In this document: positions 18,617 through 28,077 of the stretch, in pieces
How the letters are laid out: every line of letters starts with the position of its first letter
Numbering within the stretch: position 1 is the first letter of the stretch
Assembly (NCBI GenBank): GCA_946183925.1
Contig: CAMHDS010000003.1
Span: forward strand, 1 to 64,000
DNA from: an uncultured Fibrobacter sp.
GTDB lineage: Bacteria > Fibrobacterota > Fibrobacteria > Fibrobacterales > Fibrobacteraceae
DNA length: 64,000 nt
Direction of reading: 5' to 3'
Position numbers and translations under genes: made by a program
The notes under the pieces: generated by a model
Seen by the model: the letters and a program-made list of their open reading frames with translations, nothing else
The model's database searches: none
Told to the model about the DNA's origin: nothing

Positions 18617-20176
18617 ATGAAGAAGAAACACCTTTTGCTTATCGCTCTCGGCCTGGCAGCCAGTGTCCAGGCTCAAAATGCACCAGCCAGCGCTGCAGCC
18701 GCACCGGCGCCGCAACCTGCTCCCGTAGCAGTTCCCGTAGCCGAACCTGCTCCAGCACCGATACCCGTAGCTGAACCCGCACCTGCGGCGGCTCCTACCG
18801 ACTCTGTCGCCGTAGCCGAACCTGCTCCCGCAGCGGATTCCACCGCAGCGCCTGCTACCGAACAAGTTGCCTCCGATAGCACTGCGGCACCAGTACCTGC
18901 TGATTCTGCAATCGCCGTTGCCGAACCTGCACCTGCGGCCGACTCTACGGCAGCCGAACCGACAGCGACCGCTCCCGCTGATTCTGCCGCTGCGGCTCCT
19001 GAACAGGTGGCTGTGGTCGATAGCGCAAAGGCCGTTACGGACTCCGTCGCTACGGATACCTCCAAGGTCGCCAAGGCGCCCGTGAATAAGCTGGGCGATA
19101 TCCTTCATGGCAATGCTTATAACACTGTCGGCAACGAAGCCGCCGCCTCTACCATCGGCGGAAATGTCGCCTTCCCCCATTTCATGTTCGGTTCCAAGCT
19201 GGCCTATTTCGACCCCGTTGAGCAACAGGGCGTAGTCGCCTTCGGCGACAAATGGACCTATTTCCTTTCCTTCGACAATAATGCCGATGCCAACTTAGGT
19301 CTCCTGACTGCAGGTATCGCCTTCCAGAAGTTCGGTGCTTCTTTGGATTATTCTCTGGGTAAAGCTTGGCGTTGGAGCGACCACGCCGACGGTACCGACG
19401 AGACCGAAAAATCCTCCGCTGCAGGTTCTGTTGTGGGTGCTAACTTCTCCTTGAACGTCGGCTCTTTCGACATCTTGTTGAGCGGACATTATGCAACCCC
19501 CTACGGAAACCACTTCCTCGAACAGCCCAACTCCGAAATCGAAGATGAGGCATGGGCCGCACAAGGCTACTTGGGAGTTTCCTACAGTGGTGATGTCTTC
19601 TACTGGACCATCGGCGTTGAAGGCCTCCGTAACGAATACAAGCACAAGACCAGCGTCTCTGAACTCCAGGTAAAAGACGGCAAGAACTACATGGTCACCA
19701 CCAAGACCACCCTATCCGACACTCTGGCCAATGTCTCAATCGTCCCGATGTTCACCCTGGGTGCCGCGGTTCTCAGCTCTGAAAATGCCAACGTGTATCT
19801 GGGCTTAAACACCTTCTTGCCCATGTACAACTACGACAATATTGAAGGCGTTAGTGACAGGCATCAAGATGCCCAGCTGGTCTTTGAGCCCAATATCCTG
19901 GGCGAAGTCCAACTCAGCAAGTACTTTATGGCATTCGGCGGAGCCAAATACACATGGACTGCCGCAGAATATTCAGACCGTGAACTTGGCGATGAAAAGA
20001 CAAAGAGCGTTTCCACCATCACCAATGGCACAACAGTAAACCTGGGCGCCCGCTTTGATTACGGTCCTGCCGCCCTAGAACTTGCTTTCACCAAGCAGTT
20101 CCTGGAGAATCCGTTCTCCGGCTTTGCTGAAAAAGACGCCATTGTGACAAGCCTGGGCGCCTTCATCTTCTTCTAG
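18617..20176 (+). CDS. secreted/outer-membrane protein with Ala-Pro-rich low-complexity N-terminal half
   Basis: Signal peptide MKKKHLLLIALGLAASVQAQ, repeated AVAEPAPAADSTA units, then putative beta-barrel ending in F. Confidence 0.7.
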   Translation: MKKKHLLLIALGLAASVQAQNAPASAAAAPAPQPAPVAVPVAEPAPAPIPVAEPAPAAAPTDSVAVAEPAPAADSTAAPATEQVASDSTAAPVPADSAIAVAEPAPAADSTAAEPTATAPADSAAAAPEQVAVVDSAKAVTDSVATDTSKVAKAPVNKLGDILHGNAYNTVGNEAAASTIGGNVAFPHFMFGSKLAYFDPVEQQGVVAFGDKWTYFLSFDNNADANLGLLTAGIAFQKFGASLDYSLGKAWRWSDHADGTDETEKSSAAGSVVGANFSLNVGSFDILLSGHYATPYGNHFLEQPNSEIEDEAWAAQGYLGVSYSGDVFYWTIGVEGLRNEYKHKTSVSELQVKDGKNYMVTTKTTLSDTLANVSIVPMFTLGAAVLSSENANVYLGLNTFLPMYNYDNIEGVSDRHQDAQLVFEPNILGEVQLSKYFMAFGGAKYTWTAAEYSDRELGDEKTKSVSTITNGTTVNLGARFDYGPAALELAFTKQFLENPFSGFAEKDAIVTSLGAFIFF

Positions 20177-20195
20177 TTTTAACATCTTCTCCTTG

Positions 20196-20233
20196 AAAAA
20201 TCCCGCAGGCGAAAACCTGCGGGATTTTCTTTT
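20196..20233 (+). terminator. rho-independent terminator
   Basis: AAAAATCCCGCAGG-CGAAAA-CCTGCGGGATTTTCTTTT. Confidence 0.85.
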
Positions 20234-20330
20234 CCTAAAATGGCTCACGTAATCAGCTCGTGCTAGTACTAAATGCCATCACGGGTTTATCCCGTGATCA
20301 ATTTCTCGAAATCCGATTTTATAAATAAAA

Positions 20331-21335
20331 CTAGTAGTTAATCGCTACATAGAAACTGCCGGCACCAAAGCGGCGGTCAAAGCTTTCGAAGCCGTCCCAC
20401 AAAGCATCCCAGGCAAGGCCAATTTCTAGCTGAGTGGCAGAATTTCTGAACATAATAACGCCGAGTTCTGCACCAGTAGCAAGACCAATGGCAAAGCTTT
20501 CATCACTGTCGTTATAATGGCCGTCTGTCTGGATACCAAGACCACCACCAAGCCCGATATAGGGCGTAATATTCCCAGTGCTTACAAAGTAGCGACCACC
20601 TATCAAGAAGGTCTCGTGCCATTCCCATTCGGAACCAAAGGAAATGTTCATATTGTTGATGATGGTGATGGCAGCATGGGGAATCACCTCAAAAATGCGG
20701 GCGTAATGGAACACAAAAGCCTGCTCCCAAGTCATGTCCACATCTTCACTCTCGTGGCATTCATTGCTATTGGAATACTTTTCGCAATCCTCCTCCTCAA
20801 AGTCATAATTGTGCCACATGGCCATACCGAGACCGTAACTCACGTAGTTACGGGTAGGACGCTTGTGAGCGAAGTTATCGTTAGGATCGTCGCCGCTGCC
20901 GCGCTCCACGGGAACCACGTAAACCACATCGGGGCCATCCTGATAGCCAGCTTCCGGAGCGTATGCTGCCGAAGCCGGAGCGTTACCTGCATCGAGATTT
21001 GCAAGAGCCGCTTTTACGGCATCGTCAATAGCCACGTCCAGGTCATCGACAGTGGGAGTTTTCTGACGACCGGACCCAACAACTGTACCGTCCTTGACCT
21101 GTTCCACCACCACCACGATGGAAGAACCCATGGTGCTGAGAGTCGTGCGGAGCTGTATGTCTGCCGACGATTCTACGGGAGTGTTACCCGTCTGGGCTAC
21201 AGCAGAACGCAGAATGGACATGACTACCTGAGGGGCGTCGGTAGAGAACTCCGCGCCGGAGGGCTCAAGAACCTGAACATTCTCAGCAAGAGCCATGGCG
21301 GCAACGGAAAAGAGCACTGTAAATATTTTTTTCAT
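20331..21335 (-). CDS. hypothetical outer-membrane protein
   Basis: Signal peptide MKKIFTVLFSVAAMALA; C-terminal barrel-like region; N-terminal part duplicated as pseudogene at 48.2-48.5 kb. Confidence 0.7.
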   Translation of the reverse strand: MKKIFTVLFSVAAMALAENVQVLEPSGAEFSTDAPQVVMSILRSAVAQTGNTPVESSADIQLRTTLSTMGSSIVVVVEQVKDGTVVGSGRQKTPTVDDLDVAIDDAVKAALANLDAGNAPASAAYAPEAGYQDGPDVVYVVPVERGSGDDPNDNFAHKRPTRNYVSYGLGMAMWHNYDFEEEDCEKYSNSNECHESEDVDMTWEQAFVFHYARIFEVIPHAAITIINNMNISFGSEWEWHETFLIGGRYFVSTGNITPYIGLGGGLGIQTDGHYNDSDESFAIGLATGAELGVIMFRNSATQLEIGLAWDALWDGFESFDRRFGAGSFYVAINY

Positions 21336-21459
21336 AATTGAACCCTTTCTTTCACTTTCGGGTAAAAATTAAAAAAAAGAAAAGTTCATGGGACCAATGT
21401 GCCCTTTTCTGTAACAGCATAGACTTGAATTATGCCACTTTTTATGTATTTTATAACAA

Positions 21460-23625
21460 ATGAATTCAACCTGGTACCTCAAAACGGCATTTTTTGCCCT
21501 TTTCTGCTTTTTCATGAGCTGCTCCTCTAGCGACGGGAGCGGTGCCGAAGAAAATGACGAAAATGAGGTCAACCCGGCTTTAGTGGAAGACCCTCAAATA
21601 CCCGGCCTGGACGAAAAAAAGCCTTCCATTTTTGATACCCTAACCGTAGAAGATGCTAGCGAACTTCCAGACTGTAACGAGGAACACAGAGGGACATTCT
21701 TTTTTGTAAGCGATGAGCCGCTCCCTTATTTTTGCATAAACGGCGAATGGCATAATGCTGCAGATAGTGCCAGTTTCAGTATCACCTGCAATGACGGACT
21801 TTTACAGGCCGTCGATAAAATTTTCCCCGTTGAAAACCCCTCATCGGAAAATAATGACCCCAACTCCGCATCATCGCAGAATTATGGAAACCCCTGGGAC
21901 CAGAACTACAACAACCAAGTGCCCACAACGCCTTCCGGTTTCGATTCTCCCATAACGGGAATTGCGCAGAAAGGCCCCTTTGTTCCGGGCGCAAATGTTA
22001 CGGTTCAAGAAGTGGATTCCTTCTTCGGTCACGAAATGCGACAGATTGCAGAAGGCTGCGTTGTTTCTAACAATGGGCAGTTTAGCCTTGGCAATGTACA
22101 TGCCGATTCCAACTGTGTAAAAATCAAGGTGACCGGATATTACAAAAACGAACTGAACGGTGGCACCTCTGCAAGTCCTGTAACCCTTGCTGCAAGAACC
22201 TGCAACCCTTCAAAGGCAAACGTGAACATCCTCACGCACCTGGAAATCCCCCGAGTGGACCAACTGCTAATGAACCATATCGATATCAATATGGCGAAAG
22301 CCCAGGCAGAACGTGAAGTTCTCGAGGCTTTCGGAATCAACGATGTCCAGCTTGAAAACACGTCCGCCGAAGAAATAAGCATATTCGAAGACAGCGATTA
22401 CAGTGCCGCCCTACTGGCTATTTCAGCCATGCTGCAGGGCGGCCGGGACGAGGGCGAGATGATGAATCTCGCCAACAATCTCGCCGAAGATTTAAAAGGC
22501 GACGGCGTATGGAACGACCCCAACTGGAAAATAAAAATAGCCGACTGGATTGTCGGAGTTGACTCTACCAACAAATACAGTCATATCCGAAGCAACGTGG
22601 AATCCTGGAATCTTGGACCCGTACCAAATTTTGAAAAATACATCCAGAACTTTTTCCCTATGGCCTACGGATTTGGCCCCTGCAACAGTTCAAACGCAGG
22701 CGCTGTCACCTTCGTGAACCAAGGTCAAAGCATGCATTTCGCCAACGATTACGAACATGCAGACCATTCGAGAGTACGCTTCATTTGCGATGCGGCACAA
22801 AACCGCTGGCGCACAGCCAACGCCCTGGAAAAAGACACCGCAGGTTTTGGTCCCGGTACCTACGACAAGGAAATCCGGGAAGGCCGGGTGAACCACGAAA
22901 CCTCTTACATCTACGATAGCGGCAAGTGGCGCGTCGCTACCAAGGACGAAGCCGACGGATTTACCGACATCGTGGAAGTCTTCAAAAGCCTAAAACCCAC
23001 AGACAAGGCTGTATTCATCATCCGCCATAGCGAACGCACCAACAGCACGGGCAAGAGCGGTCACCTCACCGAAAATGGTGTAAAGTACGCCCAGGAACTC
23101 GGCGGGCGGTTCAAGGAGGCGAATGGCACCGAAGATTTCTACTTTGCCTACTCAGGCTACACCCGCACCCAAGAAACCTGCGACAACATCGCAGCAGGCA
23201 AGGGCCAGACCAACTATAACCTGGTGGAGCTTGCCACACTAGATGGCGGCTGGTACGTGAAGGACTCCAAGAAATTGGAGGAATACTCCAAGTCTGCCGA
23301 CGGTGGCGGGTGGGCGGTATATTCCAAATATGCGTTCACAGGCTCATACTCCGACGCCTTCTACGACCTTAAGACCCGTAGCGAACAGCTCATCAGCGAA
23401 ATCAAGGGCAACTTGGGGAACATGAAGCGCATAAACATCATGTGTACCCACGACTACCTGTTGGTGCCCCTGCTGGCCTACGTGACAGACGGCCATGCCA
23501 ACGTGCGCTACCACGAAAAAAGAAGGTGGCTCAACTACATGTCCGGCGTGGCTATGATTATCTCCAGCGATGGAAGCGTCAACTACATCCCCGTCCGCAG
23601 CCTTGAAAAAGGCACCATGCAGTAA
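21460..23625 (+). CDS. multidomain lipoprotein with C-terminal histidine phosphatase domain
   Basis: Lipobox FMSCSSS; C-terminal AVFIIRHSERTNSTGKSGHLTENGVKYAQELGGRF (RHxE phosphatase motif) and MCTHDYLL. Confidence 0.75.
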   Translation: MNSTWYLKTAFFALFCFFMSCSSSDGSGAEENDENEVNPALVEDPQIPGLDEKKPSIFDTLTVEDASELPDCNEEHRGTFFFVSDEPLPYFCINGEWHNAADSASFSITCNDGLLQAVDKIFPVENPSSENNDPNSASSQNYGNPWDQNYNNQVPTTPSGFDSPITGIAQKGPFVPGANVTVQEVDSFFGHEMRQIAEGCVVSNNGQFSLGNVHADSNCVKIKVTGYYKNELNGGTSASPVTLAARTCNPSKANVNILTHLEIPRVDQLLMNHIDINMAKAQAEREVLEAFGINDVQLENTSAEEISIFEDSDYSAALLAISAMLQGGRDEGEMMNLANNLAEDLKGDGVWNDPNWKIKIADWIVGVDSTNKYSHIRSNVESWNLGPVPNFEKYIQNFFPMAYGFGPCNSSNAGAVTFVNQGQSMHFANDYEHADHSRVRFICDAAQNRWRTANALEKDTAGFGPGTYDKEIREGRVNHETSYIYDSGKWRVATKDEADGFTDIVEVFKSLKPTDKAVFIIRHSERTNSTGKSGHLTENGVKYAQELGGRFKEANGTEDFYFAYSGYTRTQETCDNIAAGKGQTNYNLVELATLDGGWYVKDSKKLEEYSKSADGGGWAVYSKYAFTGSYSDAFYDLKTRSEQLISEIKGNLGNMKRINIMCTHDYLLVPLLAYVTDGHANVRYHEKRRWLNYMSGVAMIISSDGSVNYIPVRSLEKGTMQ

Positions 23626-26438
23626 TCGGTACGGCCATTGAGCCTGACGCGAACCGTATAAATCCCTTCAGGGAGGCGGCCAACCATATTCTTCAAGTCA
23701 ATAGTACCTGCGGGAACATACCTGGAAACGCTTGCCACCAGATGACCGTTCATATCGAACACCTTCACTTGGGCAAGCCCCGCCTCATGGGCAACAAGCG
23801 AGCTTGCAGTCTTGATTCCGCCACGGGCAATCATCTGCGTTTCGCCGGAATTGGTTGTCCCATTGTCCAAAGTGTCAATGGACGAAAGTTGCGTTGAATC
23901 TTCAAAAAGTACTATCCCTTCCACGTCAAAAGCCAACTGGTCCAAATTCGGGGCGCCGTTTTCTTCCAGAGACTTCAAGTAAAGTATATTGAGTCCTTTT
24001 TTCAGTTCCACGGAAACCATCACGGAATCCCAGGTATCCCAATTTGCAGTTGGTTTGAAGGTGAGTGAACCTATCAAGTCATCGTTCATCTTGATCATAA
24101 TGCGCCTGGTGTCGGTTTTTCCGTGGGCATAGCGCAGCACCAACGTGGCATTGCTGTAATCCTTTGGCGAAACCAGGTGGTAAATGCCGTAACTGTCCAG
24201 GCTGTTTTCAAAGTCATAGAAGCCTTCGCCGCGGTAGTTCTCGTGATTGGTGAATGCGCCGCCCTTGGCATCCGTAGGCACCGCGGCCTCGATATCGCTT
24301 TCCACGGCAAGGGGCGCCGGGCCCGATTCCACCACGCTCAACACAGTAATGGTACCGCTGCGAGTGGCCTCCCCAAAGTCCGCATTCCCACCTTTGGTGG
24401 TAATGGTGTAGGTGAATTCACCTTCTACAAGGGGCATTCCACTAAAGTAGAACGAAGAAGTTGAAGCATTCCATGCCGCAGTCACGCCTGCCGGGAGTCC
24501 GGTAACGGTGGCGCCGTCGGCGTGTTCAATAGCAAAGGTAAAGGGGACAATTTCATCGCCCATCACAATCACCTGGCTGGAACTCCCTGCGCCCTGCTTG
24601 ATGATTGCGGCAGCCTTCGGAGAGTTGTCTCCAATCAGGGCAATATCCGGCTTGGGGAACTTGCCCTTATTGCCGTACAGCCAGAATCCCAAATGGGGCG
24701 GCTGATTGTAGGCAGTATTCTGCCAGCTCATGCCATTGCGGTAAATCGGATCGTGGGCGAGTGTGTACATGCGATGTACTGTCGGAATCGTGGTGGTGTA
24801 AATGTAAAGCTTGGATGCGCCATCATGCAGAATGACTTCTTCACGCCAGTCGCCCAGAATATCTCCGCTAAAATTCGGGGTTGCCTTGGTGCTGTTGCAG
24901 CTATTGCCCTGCATCTGGAAAAGCGTTTCGCCCTTGAGCTTGGAATGGTTCCACTTGCTGATGGTCGTGTTGTCCAGAAGTTCATCCAGCAAGTCGCCGT
25001 CCCAGTAAATGCGGAAGTTGTATGCGGGACGGCTGGAGCTCAAGATTTGTCCCTTCACCGAATAGGTGTTCCAGTTGGCAGCAGACCAGAGTTCATGCCC
25101 GCGGTTGGTGGAATCCACATCACCCGCGACACCGCGACCGTTGTCGCCATCGCTCGTCTCGCTGAAAAGCAGCTTGCCCGTGCGGGCGTCGTGCAAGTCG
25201 TAACCGTAGGGTTTTTCCTCGTGCACCTGCCACACCTCGAGACCATCGTTGTCGGGGTCCAAATCGCTCAGGTGGATTGCATCGCCGTGGCCCTTGCCTG
25301 TGCGGTACATGAATTTCCCGTCATGGTCGACGGCACAACTGCCCTCGATGATTTCGTCGAAACCGTCACCATCCACATCGCCTGCAGAAAGGTTGTGGTT
25401 GCCCTGTCCGTAACATTCCTTGCCGCTGGTAGCTGCATTGTAGTACCAGCGCTGGGTCAGGCTCTTTCCGTCCCAATCGTAGGCGGTAATGGCCATGCGG
25501 GTGTAATAACCGCGCTGAAAGACCATGCTTGGCTTTTTGCCATCAAGATACGCATTCGTCGCGAGGAAACGGTCTACGCGGTTGCCGTAGCTGTCTCCCC
25601 AACTCTTGACCGTGCCACGACCAGGATTGTAATCCACCGTGGCCATTTCCATGCCTGTCTCGCCGTTAAAAATCGTGAGGAATTCCTCTCCCGAAAGGAC
25701 ATAGCCGCTGGAATTGCGGTAGTCCTTGCTGTGATCTACATTTGCGGCACTGCCCTTGCTCAAATACTTGCCGCTGGCATCCTTTGTGCCCGGCGCCGTC
25801 TTTACCGCAAGTTCCGCCTTGCCGTCGCTATCGTAGTCGCCTACCAGCATCTGGGTGTAATGGGCCCCTGCGCGAATGTTGACGCCCAAGTTTATGCGCC
25901 AGAGTTTCTTGCCACTCATCTTGTAGCAATCGATAATGACATTGCCCGTCTTGCCCTTCTGGGAATTATCCTTGGAATTGCTGGGATCCCACTTGAGAAT
26001 AAGTTCGAATTCGCCGTCTCCATCCACATCGCCCACGGCGATATCGTTCGGGCTGTATGTGTAGTCGCTTCCGCCTGCAGGGCGGTCCAGATTCACCGTC
26101 AAGATTTGGCCACTCCATACCGAGGCGGCATCGTCGCCGGCAACTTCCTTGCCGCTCACCACCGCCTTCACGGAATAGCGGTTCGAAGTAGTTCCCTTTG
26201 CATCGGTAAAGTTCGTGGCGTCAGTCCCGGAAAGAGTCGCAATCTTTTCGCCATCGCGGTAAAGGTTAAAACTGGTCTCGGAACCCTCGGTTCCCAGCAG
26301 GCGCCAACTGAGGAATACGCCGCTGCCCGTCTTTACCGCCACAAGCCCGCGGTTCAGCCATTCCATCTGGCGGGCTGCCTGCACACTGGAAATCCCCAAG
26401 AAAAGCGAAAAACCGGCAAATATCCAGAACTTTTTCAT
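23583..26438 (-). CDS. rhamnogalacturonan lyase, PL11 family, with C-terminal CBM35-like and sorting-type tail
   Basis: MEWLNRGLVAVKTGSGVFLSWRLLGTE...FNLYRDG; YSPNDIAVGDVDGDGEFELILKWDPSNSKDNSQ; GDYDSDGKAELAVKTAPGTKD. Confidence 0.92.
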   Translation of the reverse strand: MKKFWIFAGFSLFLGISSVQAARQMEWLNRGLVAVKTGSGVFLSWRLLGTEGSETSFNLYRDGEKIATLSGTDATNFTDAKGTTSNRYSVKAVVSGKEVAGDDAASVWSGQILTVNLDRPAGGSDYTYSPNDIAVGDVDGDGEFELILKWDPSNSKDNSQKGKTGNVIIDCYKMSGKKLWRINLGVNIRAGAHYTQMLVGDYDSDGKAELAVKTAPGTKDASGKYLSKGSAANVDHSKDYRNSSGYVLSGEEFLTIFNGETGMEMATVDYNPGRGTVKSWGDSYGNRVDRFLATNAYLDGKKPSMVFQRGYYTRMAITAYDWDGKSLTQRWYYNAATSGKECYGQGNHNLSAGDVDGDGFDEIIEGSCAVDHDGKFMYRTGKGHGDAIHLSDLDPDNDGLEVWQVHEEKPYGYDLHDARTGKLLFSETSDGDNGRGVAGDVDSTNRGHELWSAANWNTYSVKGQILSSSRPAYNFRIYWDGDLLDELLDNTTISKWNHSKLKGETLFQMQGNSCNSTKATPNFSGDILGDWREEVILHDGASKLYIYTTTIPTVHRMYTLAHDPIYRNGMSWQNTAYNQPPHLGFWLYGNKGKFPKPDIALIGDNSPKAAAIIKQGAGSSSQVIVMGDEIVPFTFAIEHADGATVTGLPAGVTAAWNASTSSFYFSGMPLVEGEFTYTITTKGGNADFGEATRSGTITVLSVVESGPAPLAVESDIEAAVPTDAKGGAFTNHENYRGEGFYDFENSLDSYGIYHLVSPKDYSNATLVLRYAHGKTDTRRIMIKMNDDLIGSLTFKPTANWDTWDSVMVSVELKKGLNILYLKSLEENGAPNLDQLAFDVEGIVLFEDSTQLSSIDTLDNGTTNSGETQMIARGGIKTASSLVAHEAGLAQVKVFDMNGHLVASVSRYVPAGTIDLKNMVGRLPEGIYTVRVRLNGRTDYCMVPFSRLRTGM

Positions 26439-26538
26439 TTTCCAATCCCTTTTTTATATTCGAACCCCACACCTCCGGGACCCGCATCATAAATATACGC
26501 CCTGCCATTCCAAAATGGAATAGCAAGGACATTTTCCG

Positions 26539-26554
26539 GTTGTCCATGGACAAC
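26539..26554. promoter_or_regulatory. candidate pectin-regulon operator GTTGTCCATGGACAAC (perfect 16-bp palindrome)
   Basis: Between divergent PL11 (-) and BNR (+) genes; same motif at 31424, 41098, 43921. Confidence 0.65.
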
Positions 26555-26623
26555 AGCAAACTCATGCTCCCCATTCATTTTCCGCATTTTCGGTCTTAAC
26601 TTTAGAGTATCGAGGTAAACCAT

Positions 26624-27994
26624 ATGGCTATTCGTTTTTTAACCTTCACAGGCACTACCATGCTTGCATTTTTTACGGCCCAGGCAGCCCCTTTTTCTGT
26701 AGAAAACGGACTTTTTGACCAAAATCAGGCAAATCTCGGGCTTTCTCCAGCACCAAAGGCCCTAACCGTCACCGTATTTACCCCCACGCCCCAAAGCGAC
26801 CACTACGGAAACGGTGTGGTAATGGTCGGTTTCAAGGGGAAACTCTATTGCCAGTGGCAATCTTCGGCAGTTGACGAAGACGCAGCGGACACCTGGGTCG
26901 CCTATAGCATCGGCACCATCGAAAAATCGACGGACGGCACGCAAACCGAAACATGGAGCACTCCCAAAGAACTCGCTCCTACCATGCAAAATGGCATCCG
27001 CACGAGCGGCGGGTGGCGCGTTTACAATGACACCCTCATCGCATTTATCAACGTGTGGCCCAGCGATATGGACCCGAAGGGAGGCTTTGCCTACTACCGC
27101 GAAAGCGCCGACGGCATCAAATGGGGAGAACTCAAGCCCGTCCTTATGAAAGACGGCAAGCCCATGGCCGGTATTATTGAACAAGATTCCCATGAATACG
27201 ACAACAGGCTCTACAACGCAGCCCATTTTCAGCCAGGGCTTCTTGCAAGCCCCATCTACACCGATGATCTAAGCGGACGCACCGGATGGGTAAAACCCAA
27301 TTACACCAACATGGAGCATAGCGGAACAAGCAGTCGCGAAATGGAACCAAGCCTATTCAAAAATAGCGATGGACACATTGTCATGACCTTCCGCGACCAG
27401 AACAGCACTTACTATCGCCTCGCAAGCGTAAGCAAGGACCGGGGCGTTACTTGGAGCGCTACCGAACTGACCAACATGCCCGACTCCCGGGCAAAGCAAA
27501 GTGCCGGAAACCTCCCCGATGGCAGCGTCTACCTTGTAGGAAACCCCGTTACTAACAAGACGCGAATTCCACTTTCAATTACCTTGAGTGACGACGGAAA
27601 AACCTTCAATCGAGCCTACAACCTGCGTACACAAGACGAGCTTCCCGAACGCATTTACGACGGACAATATAAATCCATCGGCTACCATTACCCCAAAACA
27701 ATGTACTATGGCGACTATTTGTACGTATCGTATTCCACAAATAAGGAACTTATCGAATACACGCGAATTCCTTTGGCCGAAATCTGCGATTACACTCCCG
27801 CTGTTAATGAGAATCCAGCCAGCAGTTCTACAGAAGCAGGAGACCATAGTAGTGCCATGGCAATCAAGTCCAGGACTCGTCCTGCAACAGTTCAATTGAA
27901 AGGACAAGCTGTTTTTGATGCCATGGGCCGCACAATTTTCAACAAAGAAAATTCTAATATCCGCCAAAGCAAAATTCGCCGATACAGCAAGTAA
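26624..27994 (+). CDS. BNR/sialidase-like beta-propeller glycoside-active protein, secreted
   Basis: Signal peptide; SKDRGVTWSATELTN (Asp-box-like), HIVMTFRDQNSTYYRLASVSKD. Confidence 0.7.
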   Translation: MAIRFLTFTGTTMLAFFTAQAAPFSVENGLFDQNQANLGLSPAPKALTVTVFTPTPQSDHYGNGVVMVGFKGKLYCQWQSSAVDEDAADTWVAYSIGTIEKSTDGTQTETWSTPKELAPTMQNGIRTSGGWRVYNDTLIAFINVWPSDMDPKGGFAYYRESADGIKWGELKPVLMKDGKPMAGIIEQDSHEYDNRLYNAAHFQPGLLASPIYTDDLSGRTGWVKPNYTNMEHSGTSSREMEPSLFKNSDGHIVMTFRDQNSTYYRLASVSKDRGVTWSATELTNMPDSRAKQSAGNLPDGSVYLVGNPVTNKTRIPLSITLSDDGKTFNRAYNLRTQDELPERIYDGQYKSIGYHYPKTMYYGDYLYVSYSTNKELIEYTRIPLAEICDYTPAVNENPASSSTEAGDHSSAMAIKSRTRPATVQLKGQAVFDAMGRTIFNKENSNIRQSKIRRYSK

Positions 27995-28028
27995 ATAAAA
28001 ACATCATAGATTGTGGCTTATATAAAAA

Positions 28029-28060
28029 CTCCCCTCGGCATTCGCTGAGGGGAGCTTTTT
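28029..28060. terminator. hairpin terminator between convergent genes
   Basis: CTCCCCTCGGCATTCGCTGAGGGGAGCTTTTT. Confidence 0.8.
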
Positions 28061-28077
28061 GTTGGGGGGTGAAATCT

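Noticed and set aside
18673-19225. Minus-strand Gly/Arg/Ser-rich ORFs resembling repeats
   Set aside because: Antisense of the Ala-Pro repeat region in the 18617-20176 protein
24522-26492. 656-aa plus-strand ORF opposite PL11
   Set aside because: Antisense to a clear PL11 gene; composition (Ile/Val/Ala-rich, no motifs) is typical of GC-biased antisense open frames
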